Source: Prinia subflava
Taxonomy: Eukaryota > Chordata > Aves > Passeriformes > Cisticolidae
DNA: 64,000 bases
Reading direction: 5' to 3'
NCBI RefSeq assembly: GCF_021018805.1
Contig: NC_086257.1
Coordinates: 14,380,693 to 14,444,692 of the forward strand
Part shown: piece after piece, positions 25,901-38,847 of the stretch
Layout of the letters: the number at the start of each line of letters is the position of its first letter
Numbering within the stretch: position 1 is the first letter of the stretch
Made by a program: the position numbers and the translations under genes
Notes under the pieces: generated by a model
Database searches by the model: none
What the model was told of the DNA's origin: nothing
The model's input: the letters and a program-made list of their open reading frames with translations, nothing else

Positions 25901-28900
25901 AATTTTTAACTCTGGATTGCTCTGTTGATTTTGGGTCATATAGTTTAAAGACATTTGCACAGTCTTCTGTATACTACTCCCACAATAAAATGGTCTCCTG
26001 CTTTACTGTGCATTGTGCCAAATAGAGTTAGTGTGTTATATTACTCTCTCTAGAGTGACTATATTATCTTAGTTTGGAAGTTGAAGTCATTAGTTGGCTT
26101 CTGAACAGGATCAGATGCCAAAGCTAATCTGTGTTCTCTAGCAAAGTGTGCAACAGAGTGAAAAATTTCACTATAGCCACTGCTGCAAAATCCCTTATGA
26201 TATACTTCCATCTGTCTGATTCCTGGGAAGCAGAGCATCAGCTACGATGGGTCAGTTGGCTGCATACACTGGAACAGTCAGATCTGGGCTGTGGCATAGT
26301 TTAGGTCCATTCAAAATGTTTGTGCATTGTCCACGGGTTATTTCACATCAAAAGGAAACTAACAGAAAAAGAACAAGTCAGGTTGTCAGTACATACATTC
26401 CATGGAAATCCATTCAAGGTATTAATAAGGCTGGTATTGTCTGTGAAGTTGTTTTGGGCTGTGAGATTTGTCAGCTTATTCCAGCTGTGCATAGATACTG
26501 TGGTCAATATGTGGATGGAAATTCTGTCACAGCAGAGCTGGTTGATTTTAATTCTCAGAAAACCAGTGTATATGTCTAAAAGCTACAGAAATGTGCCTGT
26601 ACACCCTCCAGTCTTCTTTATAGCACCTACCTTCCTTCACTGGGGGTCGAGGTGATGAGCAGAGGGGTGTGAAGTGTCACCTGAGTGTCACCCTGGCAGA
26701 TATTAAGGATGCAGCATGGACTTTTTGCTAGCTTTGTCAGCAGAAATATTGCTGGGGCCCATACTCTGAGGCACAGATCTCAAAGGGTTCCCTTTGGCTC
26801 TCCCAGTGAGCAGCAAAGCTGGCCTCCTCCCAAGAATATTCTGTGAACCTTTCCTTCTCACTGTGTAGGCGCTGCAGCACTGGGTAAAAGGGGGTGAGAA
26901 AAGCCACATAAATTGTCACACTTCATCTGGGTTGTAAGAACCTGCTGGTCCAGCACCAGCTCACCCCAGCCTCAGTTGATGCTTTAGACCACAGGACTTT
27001 CTGTTACTTGCCCAGTGTAGCCAATCTGTCAGTAAGCTGTCAAAATATTAATAATCTAGCACTACTCATTTCAAAATGGACATTTCAGCAGCAAAGAAAT
27101 TGAATTTCCAACTCTGGTCATGACAACTCTGAAATTGGTTTAATGCAGGAGAGATCTTTCCAGCATTAGGAAAGATAGGGTGTGTTTCCAGCAAGTCTCA
27201 CAGTTTGAGTTTAAGAGTCAAAGCAGAGAGGCTATCTCAGCACATCAGCATCTCAGGGCTGTAATAGGCCTGGTGAGCTCCTTGACAAGTCCTCTTATCT
27301 TCTTCCCACGTGACGATGAATTACACAGGAAAAAATGAGCTACACAGCAAATTGGGTTGAGGCCATTTTCTTCTCTCAGACCTCCTGTGCAGGCTGTACC
27401 ATTGGGTGAGAACAGGACGGTTGTGTCTGTGTTAAAAAACATAAAACACTTGTAAGACTATTCTTTACAAGGGCTGGGACTCATTCTCAGTCCTTTCCTT
27501 GCTGGCATTGTTATAATTGCATTATTTCATTATGTCAGAAAGAGGGGGTGTTTGCCTAAGAAACTGAGCCGGAACTTGGTTGAAATTTGTTTCTCCACTC
27601 AGTGACACCTCCTGTCTGCAGAGCACCTAGCCAGCCATCTGGTCTTTCAGTGCTCAGGACCTCAGCACAAAAGTGTAGAAATGATGAGTTGTACCCTGTC
27701 CTCCTGTCATTGTGAGGGCATTTTATTAAATGGCTGAGGCATTTGAGCCTTTGAGGATGATTTTCATATAAATAATGACACGATAAACCCAATATTTACT
27801 GCTTATTTTCCACTAAAAGGTTTCTTTTGACTATCAGAAGAAAATAATCTCATGTTTATAAATGCATAACCATTACTTTAGTTTATACATTGTAATTATT
27901 ATCAACAAAAATAGCAGGATCGCAAACGTAACCAAAGGCAACAAAACCATTTATTCTGCCCTGTGCTCAGACTCAGATTGATGCCAAGAAACAGAGATCA
28001 GAGGTTCAGAGCATCCCATCTGGCTGTGTTTCTAGGGTTCTTACATTATTGTTTTTCTTTATAGTTATTTCAGGCTTTAGCAGATGAAGCAGTACAATGC
28101 TAATTTAGGAAATCTGTTTTTCTTGTATGCGACTAACATATCTTCATCTAGTGCCATCTTGTCTCATGATCATTATGTCTGCAAGCAAAAATGTATTTCT
28201 GGATGGTGTTTTGGAGTAAGCAGAGTTGATAACATTGTTAGCAATTTCAGACACTTTGTCAGGAAAACAGAATGCAGAGAAGACAATAGATGAGTTGGGA
28301 TTCCCAGGATAGAAATTATCCTGGGGTTTCACCAGATCCCCAGGCTGCCAGGAATGCCATACCAGAGACAATGGTGTCAGGAAAAACCCCTTTCATGGGA
28401 AGCAGTTGCTTTCCTGGAAGAGCAGTGCTGCACTGGATGGACCAAGTGCCACATGAGTGAGCTGTGCTGTGATCACTACTCTGGTTCATAGCAGTCCAAA
28501 CTTTCAGAGGCTTTAAAATTTCAGCTTGAAATAAGATCCAAAATTAAAAATCAAATCAATCAAGTAAATCCAAATATACCTTATATTTTAAAAAGAGGAG
28601 ATGAAAATTTACTCCGTCCAACCATGAATTTGAATTTGGGGTCCATCGTTAAGAAAAAGTGAAGCAAAGGGTAAAATATGTGCCTTGCTCATTGTGCCAC
28701 ATGGGTAGGAGCTCGATGTGCTGGCTTCTGCAGGTGACACTGCCCACGGAGCTGTGCAGCCATTGGTACCCAGGCCTTATGGGCAGAGCCTGTTCTCTCA
28801 TCCAGTCCCCTTGGGCTTTCCAGGGACGTATGGAAGTGAGCAGCCTGGCTGGAAGAGTCATCCCCAGTTATGTTCTTGTCAGCAGTCATTAAGCTGAAAG

Positions 28901-31014
28901 CTGCATTCCTGTGAGGATTGCATGAGCAGCTCACCAAAGGCCAGTGCAGTGAATTTGGGCACTTTATGAAGTACTCAATGAAAATGTTCCTGCACAGTGT
29001 GCAGGCCAAGAGCTGAAAGCAAAAGAACAATTCTGGATTAGGATCCCCAAAACTCATTTGCTTTGTAGCTAAAGGGAGACCGTGGCTTGTGTGGATGTGT
29101 GTGTGCTCACTGTGATTGAGGTAACTGGTTTATGTGGGGTGAAACAGAGCTCAGAGTCTCTCAGAACCTGCCACAGGTTTTGGTCAGTACTGTGCTGTGT
29201 GTTGGGCAGATGTCCTTGCTGCTGCAGGACACCTTGGGCATGTCCATGCTGCAATCACACCTTCGTCTCCAGCATTCCTCAGTGATGGTGACGTGAATAA
29301 TTTAATCAGTCCTTGAACATTAAAAGGTGCTTTAGGACAACCTTTGTCCGCATATAAAGATCTGCAGCCTAATTACAGAGGCTTGTCCAGTACTTTGGGT
29401 TTTTTGCCTGTCTAGGAATATCAGGTCAGCTCCCAAGACTTAGCAGATCTGCACTCCACTTCTGGCATGGGTGTTTTAAAAGGAAGCCAGCTGAACAATT
29501 ATTTACCTTGAGTACAGAGAGTTCCCACAAAAGTGAGGGCAGATAACCCTCTAGTTAAATTTTCAGAGGCAGTAAGTTAGGTGACTTGCTAATGCTGCTT
29601 CCCAGCTCCCAGAGCTGGAGAACAGACCTGCATGGATGATGATTTATTTGAAAATGTGTTCCCTCAGCCCACAGATGGTCCAGGCGGAGTCAGAATGCTT
29701 TCAGATACCATATTGCCTCAGCAAGTGAATCTCTACTCTGCAGCGGGGCTCTACACTCCCATGTAGCAGCTTGTTATTTTAAAATGTATCTGCTCTCTCC
29801 TACTTCTAAAAGGCCACCAAGAAGACTTGTCACCAATCTCTTACTGAGCTAGAAGGGGGAGGAAGAGTGGAGTGTGAAGAGGAGAATATCACCTGCCATC
29901 TGGACAAAGATGGGATGAGATGTAAAGTTTGGATGCACATTTGCGGTTCTTGATCACATGCCAAGAGAGAGCTCAGCTAGAATTATTTTAAAGCATTTCC
30001 AGACAGATGCAACCCTAGGTCAGGGGAGAAGCTGAGGCAGGTGGGACTGAGATGCATCAGACTCTGTGCAAGGCATCTCTGCCTGTGGCAGTGCTGCTGG
30101 GGTGTGCACTGGGCTTATCCTGCCAGGGATTATCCTGTGAATGGAATCTCTGTGGTGAAAGACCTGTCCTGGGAACAAGAGTTTGCTGGGATCAAGTGCT
30201 GTTGTATGAGGTTTGTGATTCTCAGATATTCTCAGATACTCAAAGACATAGTCTCTGAGCTTTCAGGGGTTTAAATGGGAGTTGGGCATTTACATTTCAT
30301 CTGGAAGCCCAAATGTCTTCAAGAATTTGGTGTCTAGCACATCCATACTGGCTTCAATGCTGAATTTCTCAGTACTGTTAGCATCAGAGGAGTGTTGATG
30401 AAAACCTGCCTTAACTGAGGTCAGTGGGGAATATAGAATGGGCTTTACTGGGTAAAGAGCACCATAAAGCAGATGCTCTTCTATAGTGCCATCCTTTTCC
30501 CTGGGATGGAACAGCACTTATATAGAGAAGTGAACACAATCCAATCATTCCATGCACTGCCTCTGCAACAAAAGTGAAATGCCACTGCTCATTGCTGTGC
30601 TGATATTTATGATTCCTACTTAATATGTTTTAAATGAGTTGATGAGCTCTTAAGTATTAACACTAACATCAGTAAGTATCCTGAGCCAGATTCTCTGGGA
30701 GGGAAGCCTTGCCATGCCATAGACTATGCTGCAGTTTAGTGCTTTTATCCCATCTGAAGATCTGGCTCAGTAATTGTGCAGAACGTAAAAGAGAAACCCA
30801 TAAGTGCTGTAAACAAAGGAAAACTGTTACTCTGGGAGTGTGCTAGTGAGATATTTCAACACTCATAATTAACATGCCTTTCCTAAACTGTGGCACAAAC
30901 TACTTGCAGAATGGGTTTTTTCTTTTATTGCTGCTAGTTTCAGTGACTAAATTTATTAAGTCATTAGGTTTTCTTGTGGATGTGTGTATTTGCTGTTCTC
31001 CTTTGGGTTATAAT
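22986..31014 (+). other. FGF12: FGF12 intron 3, third part
   Basis: No exon or recognisable transposon. It holds a repeated GAACTTCCTTT (23012-23022 and 23029-23039), the 22-bp palindrome at 23428, and AT-rich stretches around 27780-27960. Open frames are short and unremarkable. Confidence 0.65.
23428..23449. repeat. 22-bp palindrome (10-bp arms)
   Basis: ACTGTTGTTA (23428-23437), two bases TG, then its reverse complement TAACAACAGT (23440-23449). It contains inverted AACAA/TTGTT words, which resemble SOX-type sites. Confidence 0.8.
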
Positions 31015-31047
31015 AAAAGGAGATCTTGAAAAAAAAAAGGAGATCTT
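31015..31047 (+). repeat. 20-bp-period duplication around an A run
   Basis: AAAAGGAGATCTT at 31015-31027 is repeated at 31035-31047, separated by a poly(A) stretch. This looks like a small slippage-type tandem duplication. Confidence 0.75.
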
Positions 31048-32139
31048 TATTTATCTGGCAATTTTGGGAATGTTTGTAGGGAAATGGTGAGCAATACGAA
31101 CAAAGCTGCCCATTCTGGAGGGACGCTGAGTGAGCAGCTGGGTTTGAATACAACAGCAGCCTGTGACAGTTTCCTACTGGCTTTCCCTGAGCATTGCCCA
31201 TGGAAACCTGCCACCATTTCTGCCATGATCTGGGGCCACCAGGGCTCCTGGGGAGCAGATTGCTGGCTCTTGTGATCAGAACCCAGAAGCACCTTGCTGT
31301 TGCTTACTGGGGACTCTTTTTTTTTGCACCTCCTGTCTGAGAATGCTCAGTGGCAGGGATGCCCCCAGGCTGGTATGGCAGGGGCTGGCAGTGTTTTCTT
31401 GAGCAGCACCAGGGCTGTCCACTGCCCTGGCAGCACTGTGATTGCACCAGGGCTACAGTACTGTTGGGCTGGCATTTTTTTGAAGGAGCTGAGATGTCAG
31501 AGGGCGTCAGTGCATCGCTGAATGCCCTGCAGCTTCGTGCCCGCAGGTTTGACAGCAGTGCGCCTGCACCAGTGCCTGTGGAACTTCTCCAGCTTTATAG
31601 AAATGCAAAGGAGAGTCCAGTCAAACTTACTTTGTTCAAAGAGGTTGGATTAGATCTACCTAACCAGGCCAGGTGAAAGCTGAGGTGGATTAGGAAAAAA
31701 ATCTGTCCTTTCACAAACCACCGCCAGTCTGGGCTGTGGTGAGGGATAGATGGGCCCAGATATTCCCAACATCTCCCAGAAGAACCAAACTAGCTCAGGT
31801 GATGCAGAGGTTGGCTTGTGCCTGGAGGTCACGTCCATATTTCCATCTACAGATGGCAGGTAACACTACTGGGATCAATGATAAATGAAACATTTTGGTT
31901 TCCTAACCCAGAAATGGGCAATCCATGGTTCTTTGTACCCTCCCTGGGCAGGTCTGACACACTGAATCCCCCCCAATGGCAGATGCATCCATTTAGCTCC
32001 TTTTGTATCCAAGTGTCATCGAATGTGATCTCCCTTTTTTTCTGTGTGATAGCTACTGTGTTGGTTCGGGGTTTTTTTTAGGCTGTGAATTTTACAATAA
32101 AACTACAGTTAGCACAAACCAGACCTATGTTTGTTTTTT

Positions 32140-32480
32140 CAAAGCCAAAGTAATTTCTCATCTTAATACAATTGCCTTTTGTTCAAGGGACTGGATTGAG
32201 ATGCAAAAAACAAGTTGCAAGCAGATGCTAATCATTTTGCATGTAAATCACTAAAGTTTCTTTTGGAAATATTTCATGCATGTTTTTAGTTTAACAATTA
32301 AAAAAAGAATTGCTTTTCCAAGCCACTTTCAGTAATATCTGTAGACATTTAACAAAATACCTCAGGCTCTAAATCTCCAAATGGTAAACAAATAAATGTA
32401 TTTACTTACTTTGTATGCAAAAATAATTCAGTCAAAGGCATATTTCACTTTGAATTAAATTGAGAGAATCTTTTTTTTTT
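32140..32480. promoter_or_regulatory. Possible intronic regulatory element (AT-rich, octamer-like)
   Basis: An AT-rich block containing TTTGCATGTAAAT (32236-32248), two adjoining POU-type half-sites, with further GCATG, TTAACAATTA and AATTAAAT words. It is about 4 kb upstream of the FGF12 exon at 36162. The call rests on motif content only. Confidence 0.25.
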
Positions 32481-33932
32481 CCTACAAATCACAGGCATAC
32501 TATTTAATGAGAAGAACTGGTGGGCTTTCTGAATGAGCTGAGTTCATGACAGTCCTGACAGGGGACCTCTGTGGACTTTGTGCAGAAAATAGAGTCACTG
32601 TTTGGTTCTTTGTTTAAAGACTGAAAAAAGACGGGTGATTAAAAGACAGAAGCCATCTGTCCTCTCACTGTCTTGTACCTGGTCATGCCATTTCAGTCAA
32701 GGAGAGAGTTGGAAAAATAATTGAGTGGGACTTGTTACATGCCTGTTTCCAAAGGTCCCTGCAGCAAGTGGGCAGGTGAAGTGGTGCTCATGACCCCAGG
32801 GCTTTACCATAGCATTACCTCTGGAGCAGGATGTGCTTATATCCTGTCAGAAGCATGTGGGGGGCACAGCCTGAGCATCCCTTTGCTATGTTTACCCACT
32901 CTTTATCTGAGACGAAGAGAAAATATTGGACTCCAGGTTTGCCCATCTAGCACATTTCATCAACAGTGAATTTATCTTATAAACAAAACCAAACAAATAA
33001 AAAAAACCCTAAATTGTGCATGCCCTAAAGGTTCGGTCAGTAGATCAGCGATTTTTTAAAAATACCTTCTGTTATCTCAGATTTCTGTCTGTGCAGCACT
33101 GGCTGCCACAAACTGCTTTGTTATTGTGAAGCCTGTTGTGCTCACCTGCACTTCTGTCTTTCTTCTCAGCTCATCTCAGCCTAAGACAACTGAAACAGCA
33201 GTTCCCACCTGATCAGCATAATTGCACAATTCATTTTGACAGTGAAGCTTGTAGAGAGGTTCTGCCATTAATGTCCCAATTGCCTTTTGTTATTGGTAGC
33301 CCCAAAGCTGATGGCAAAAGGCGTGTGATGAAACTAAATGATGCAGTGTGAGGGCTGGCCATGGCGCATCAAGAAGACACCAGTAAGGAAAAATATAGGG
33401 GTTTGTATGTTAATGAGATTTGCAGGACACTCTAAAAACCCTCAGGCAGTGCTTGGGAGAGTGGTGTCCTGCTCCTCTGCCCTGTCTCCTCTCTGGTCAT
33501 CTGGTCCTTTCTTCATCCTCTTGCTCTTTCTGTCAAGTCCATGGTGGTGCCCACAGAGATTTCTGCTGCTCAGAGCTGTGAGGACCCTGGGACACAGGGT
33601 CAGTTTGGTGGCAGGGTGAGCAGTGTCCCATGAGTGTCTGTTTCCACATGGCACAGTTGTTGCTGGTGAGATGATATACATAAGAAGAAGGGTAATAGTA
33701 GATAAACCCTTCATTATTCAACCAGAACTTAGCTGTCAAATCTGTGGGTTTTCTAAGCTGCTGAATGGACAGAGCTGTGGTGTTCCATAGTAGAGTTGCC
33801 ATGTTTCATATCCTGAAGTGCTTCTTCAACTGAATTATGGGAGATGAGGAATCATCCAGCCAGCTCACACAACGAATGGGATGCTTTTGTTTGTTTATGG
33901 GGAAGCATAAACATTTAAAGGAAATCAATAGA

Positions 33933-33947
33933 TTTTTTTTTTTTTTT
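33933..33947 (+). repeat. Poly(T) run (15 T)
   Basis: Simple homopolymer with no retroposon body recognised on either side. Confidence 0.8.
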
Positions 33948-34153
33948 AATCTTCATTAGTTTGATGTCTTCACATGCATTTGCTTTAAAATAATATAAGA
34001 ATTTTGTCGGTTTGTTGCTACAAGTGGGTATACAATACACCATCTGCTTTTATGAACTACTGCTGCATGTCATAAAATATTATACTGCAGTAATTTTAAA
34101 ATAGATATTGAGCTGAAAACTTAATTTGCAATAACTTTTAATTAAAATCTCTC

Positions 34154-34169
34154 TTTTTTTTTTTTTTTT
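34154..34169 (+). repeat. Poly(T) run (16 T)
   Basis: Simple homopolymer in an AT-rich stretch. Confidence 0.8.
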
Positions 34170-36111
34170 GTGAAACATTTTCAAAATGCATTAGCTTTTA
34201 TATTTCTTTTTCATTGAAAATAGTCTTACTTCCATGTTTAGGTCAAATTGGGAGCTATCTTTCACAGCCTGCCAACTTTCTAGTCCCCTTAAAGGGAATT
34301 TTTGTGATAGGTTTTTACTGATGGGCTAATGAAGGCATGGGAAAGGGGATTGAGTTGTCCAGTTTGGTTTGAGAGCTGCTGCCTGGCTGGGCCTGGTGCC
34401 AGGGAGTGCCCCCGAGGCAGCAGCTCAGAGGCAGCTCCTGCAAACCCAGCTCCCAGGCGAGCTGCGCCTTCCCAGGCAAGACAAAGCCTGCAGATAAAGG
34501 GCAGATTTAAGGAGCGCTTAAACACTGTTCTTTTGGGAAGCTACTTCAAACACCATTTTATAGTGCTCTAAGTCATCTAGAGCTCTCTTAACTCGTTTCA
34601 CTCTCCTTTAAAAATATTTATTTCTCCGGCAAGAAGGACTCCCTCAGATAAGGCAAAATGACCCGTTTTGCTGATGGTGTTTTTACCTGTGTGGTGCTAA
34701 TGATTAATGCAAAATTCACGTGTGCAGCACAGCTCTGTGCTTTCTGCTGTGCTTTATCTTCTGTAGCTTCAAACCTGCCAGTCTCTGCAGGTCTGTTGCA
34801 CAGTGGATTTATTGTCACACCAGCAACACTTTATATTACCCCCAGATTGCTTGGGAACACATTCCTGAGTGTTGCTGAATGTTCAGAATGTTCACTCTTG
34901 AACAAGGTCTACAATAAATACGTGGCATTACTCCAGATGCTTTGCTCAGATATTGGTCATGGGTTTTCCATTGGCAAGGTTGGAGAAGCTCCCAAAGACT
35001 TGGGAGTGGCGAAGGTTTGGGAGGGAGCATCACTTGCCTGTAGAAGCATCTGCCTTCACTCACAGGCCTCAGAAATGCCTTGTCTGGGACCTGAAAGAAG
35101 GGATTTTTCTTATGAAACTGTTTTGCTTCAGAAAATGAATTTTCATTGTGGCTTGAACTTCTTTTTTCCAAGAATAATTTTTAGAAAATTAGTGGGAGAA
35201 TTTGTTTGGCCAGGATAAGTTTTTTGCTCAATATCAAAGTCTGGGAACAAAACCCAACCCACTAACAACCACATATGACTCACTGAAGGTTTGGGAGCCC
35301 AATGTCACAGGATCCCCTGGCCAGCCAGGTATTTTAAAAGAGGTTTAATGTTTCTCTGTTGTGAAAATCTTGAATACTGGGACATAAGTACTAGTCCATA
35401 GCTGAGTGTAGTTTCATCCTGGAGACCTCATGCAAGTGGCAAAGGCACAGCCACTCCCACAGTCATCAGAGGCTCAGAGGATGTCCTGGACAGATCCATA
35501 TGTGCTCTGCTCTGGGACAGGTGTGGAAATGCTTCTCAGTGCCTTCTTGGCAGAAATACTTATGCCAGAAATCTTTAAAATTACTTCTTTAGTGAAAGAT
35601 TTCCAGGCTTTGTGCCAGCATTTCCTCACACGGCTTTTGAAATTAAATGGTTTACTTGCTTTTTTACTCTCTTTTCTTTGAATCCTCTTAAATGGTTCAA
35701 TAAACTGCCCTTTGCCTCTAAGAATTTGAAGAAACCTCATTATTTTAGACAACAAGCATTGTACATTTGCCTGTCACAGGGAAGGTATGAGCAAAGCCAG
35801 GGGAAGGCATCAGGAGCAGCAAAGCTGTCTTTGCTTCTCAGCTCTCTTTTTCTTTCTTTTGCTTGGTATTGCAGCCTAAATCCTGGGAAATTTCTGACTC
35901 TTCCTGCACGTTTTTCGTGCCTGTTCACTGGCTAGGCTGTTTTGCAAACCACAGCTCTGCCAGGGAAGGAGAACCATGCCTTTCAGCTGGAAGTTTTCTA
36001 GATGGGTGTTATTGCTGTGAGCTGGCATTGCTGATGCCTGTTGTTTTCTGTTGTTAACTGCAATGCGTGACCATTGTGTATCACTCAGTGATGCCTAATT
36101 TAGAAGACCAG

Positions 36112-36455
<344 letters not shown>

Positions 36456-37864
36456 TGAGAGCAGAAAGGTTTGTAGCACTTCAGATAAATGCAGAGCTGC
36501 ACTGTTAGCATTTCCTCTGCTTTCCTTCTAGTCTCAGAGGGGTTTCTTAACTTTGGGGTGCTAAGGCCCAGCAACACAATAAATTACTGGTAAAGAAAAG
36601 CTGCCAGCAGTTCCAAAGGAATATGATGCAGCAGTGATCATAATGTTGTCTTCTCAGAGGATTTTGCCAGTGTATTTCAGTAGGTTTCCAGTCCCATATA
36701 GTGTCAGAAGAGACAGGATTTATCTCACCTGATTTTAGACTTTGGCACTCCATTCATAGTAACAGAAGAAAGATGGGTCCTTGCAGCACAGCTGTGGATG
36801 TTCTTTATAGTCTACTCTGAGATTGCTTAAATCTGTTTTTCCTCATATGTAGTTAGTCACTAGGGGATAGAGTTGTTGTCCAAAGCTAGGTGGGATGCTG
36901 CCATGCCATATGTCTTTGTCACAGTGTGAGGCTTCAGTGACAGTCATGAGGTTGAAGTTCTGCCCTCCTGCTGATGCCTGTACACTCTTGGACTAGTGTG
37001 CATTTCTGGCCCCATCTTAGTCCTGCCATTTGTCCCCTTCAGTAGCCTGGAGCTGGCCTTGGCTGCACAGCTCTGTGCTCCCTCTCACTACCCCATGTTG
37101 GCTGTAGGAGAAGGTTTGAACTGACGCTCTCCTAACAGATACCACTCACGAGTGGGGGAGGCCACAGCTCACTCCACAGAGCAATGGCCTTTTTAAAAGC
37201 TTCCCAGCTCAGGGGCGGGCAGCTGTGAGTGAGGAGAAGGCCATCTGAAGCAAGGCACGAGAGAAATTCAGTGCAGCATTCCCAGGGTATCTGTGGCCTT
37301 TGCACAGGAAATGGAAATGTTGAAAGAGCCAAGAATGGCCTGGAGCTGCTTGTCCTCTGCTTGTTTTCAACAGCTTCTCTGTAGCCAGGAACCTTTTGTT
37401 GTTTATCTGAGGCATTAGTGGGATTGGTACCCTAAGCCCTTGTGTTTTGCTAAGGAACAGGGCCTGCTTCAGTCATGGGATTGGTCACCAGCTTCTCTCT
37501 TGCCTTGACCACAGGGAGAGTCTTTTACAAGAACCAACTTTCACAGCTGGGTTTCCCCCTCCTTCTGGTATTTCTTTGCTGCCTAGCTGGGCATTGACAC
37601 TGATCAGTGGGATCCTTTGAATCCAGGCTATTTTTTTAATCTAGCAGGCATGGTGTCTGCTGAACGGCTTGATAGTTTCCTTCTGCATGCATTAAAACTA
37701 GGCCATTCCTGTGGCTCTCCTCGTGGAAAGCCTTGCCTTAGCAGAGCTGCCTGACCCACAGCAGAGATCTCATTTCAGCAAATGCCACTCTGGCTTTCAT
37801 TTTGAATAACCCAGCCCAGCCCGAGAGCTTCCCTTTCCCGCAGTTGCATCCTCCCACACTTGCT

Positions 37865-38569
37865 TCAATCACAGCTGTCACATAACCTCCCGAGCGAGTG
37901 AGCGCTTTGGAAGTTGGCAGCCAAATTAAGGGCTCCTCCACTCCTTCCCTCCTCCACATGCTTTGCAGTCAGGCTTTGTGAGCGCTGCTGCATCAAAGAG
38001 CTGGCAGTCTCCCAAGCCAAGGCACGTGTCAGCTTCCCAAAGCGTTCAGCTGTCTGGGACTGTGACTCCAGACGGACGACTCTGTTCCCAGGCCTGAGAT
38101 TCATTGTGGGTAGCAGGGGCTTGCGGGGAGGGCTGGAGTAAAACGCGCCCATCGCCACGTGACCCCTCTGCACCGCATCCTTCAAAGGCCCCTGAGCAGA
38201 GCTTGCAGGCAGAGATGTTACAGAAAAGGGGCAATTCCTACCCTGTTTTAACAGCTCCTTTCTCTTTGTTATGACTCCAAGGAGATACTCAAAGCACTCT
38301 CCTGCTGTATTTGTGTGTTGGTTCTGCAGAGTGCTGTGGATTGCCCCAGTGTGTGGGCTTTGCTGCTTGTTCAGGACACAGCTTCCATCCACAGGAACTT
38401 TGCAGCTTCCATCCACAGGCACACCCCCAGATTTCCTGTTGCTGGGCACCACCACCAGCATTGGCCCTGCCACGTGATGGCTGACACAGGCATGTGTACA
38501 AGGAGGAATCTGCTCCCCCTGGGAAGGAGAGGTGCCACATCCATTGCTAGGAGTCCCTTCACCTGCCAC
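37865..38569 (-). other. Longest open frame in window (234 codons, antisense, unrecognised)
   Basis: An ATG-initiated frame of 234 codons on the strand opposite FGF12, inside its last intron. I recognise no domain, signal peptide or membrane segment. It contains an in-frame 8-residue duplication (VPVDGSCK/VPVDGSC) caused by the 24-bp DNA repeat at 38379. The 5'-half of its DNA is CpG-rich, which depletes stop codons and can lengthen chance frames. It is most likely not a gene; a lineage-specific or lncRNA-borne frame is the alternative. Confidence 0.12.
38379..38419 (+). repeat. 24-bp-period tandem duplication
   Basis: CAGCTTCCATCCACAGG occurs at 38379-38395 and 38403-38419. The 24-bp spacing preserves reading frame. 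Confidence 0.8.
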
Positions 38570-38826
38570 TCGATGGCCATTATCTCTGAGATGAAACTTC
38601 CCAGTTGTTTCTGATGTACAGAAAAATTATGCAGCAGTTTAGTGAAGAGAGCGTTCACAGGGAAGGGAAACAGAAAAAAGCCCAGATTGTTCCCCAAGTT
38701 CATTTGATTCCCATTGCTTCATCCTGCTCTCTGAATTCAGAAGTCTCCTTGAAATTGCAAATGGATGGCAAACTAATACATAAATAAGAAATATCCTCAC
38801 AGATAATTTCTGAGTGCTCATGGGAG

Positions 38827-38847
38827 CATATATATATATGCATATAT
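38827..38847 (+). repeat. (AT)n short tandem repeat
   Basis: CATATATATATATGCATATAT: a short AT dinucleotide tract with one interruption. Confidence 0.75.

Larger units (their letters stand above)
31048..36111 (+). other. FGF12: FGF12 intron 3, last part before exon 4
   Basis: No exon recognised before 36162. It includes T runs at 33933-33947 and 34154-34169 and a GC-richer patch at 34370-34490. A 186-codon + strand open frame (34658-35218) is rich in Cys, Leu and Ser, with no known domain and no supporting splice or promoter signal; I regard it as chance. Confidence 0.65.

Noticed and set aside
28322..28345. Short inverted repeat CCTGGGG...CCCCAGG
   Set aside because: Only seven base pairs with an 11-base spacer. 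Such repeats are expected by chance.
31480..31680. Possible + strand CR1 3' end (GAGGTTGGATTAGATCTACC)
   Set aside because: Only one about 20-bp word resembles CR1. The terminal octamer repeats and flanking CR1 words are missing.
33000..33060. tRNA-like GGTTCGGTC word
   Set aside because: No cloverleaf arms, anticodon stem or A-box partner could be built around it.
34658..35218. 186-codon + strand open frame just upstream of FGF12 exon 4
   Set aside because: No recognisable domain, no promoter or splice context, and composition like translated intron DNA. Frames of this length are occasionally expected in 64 kb.
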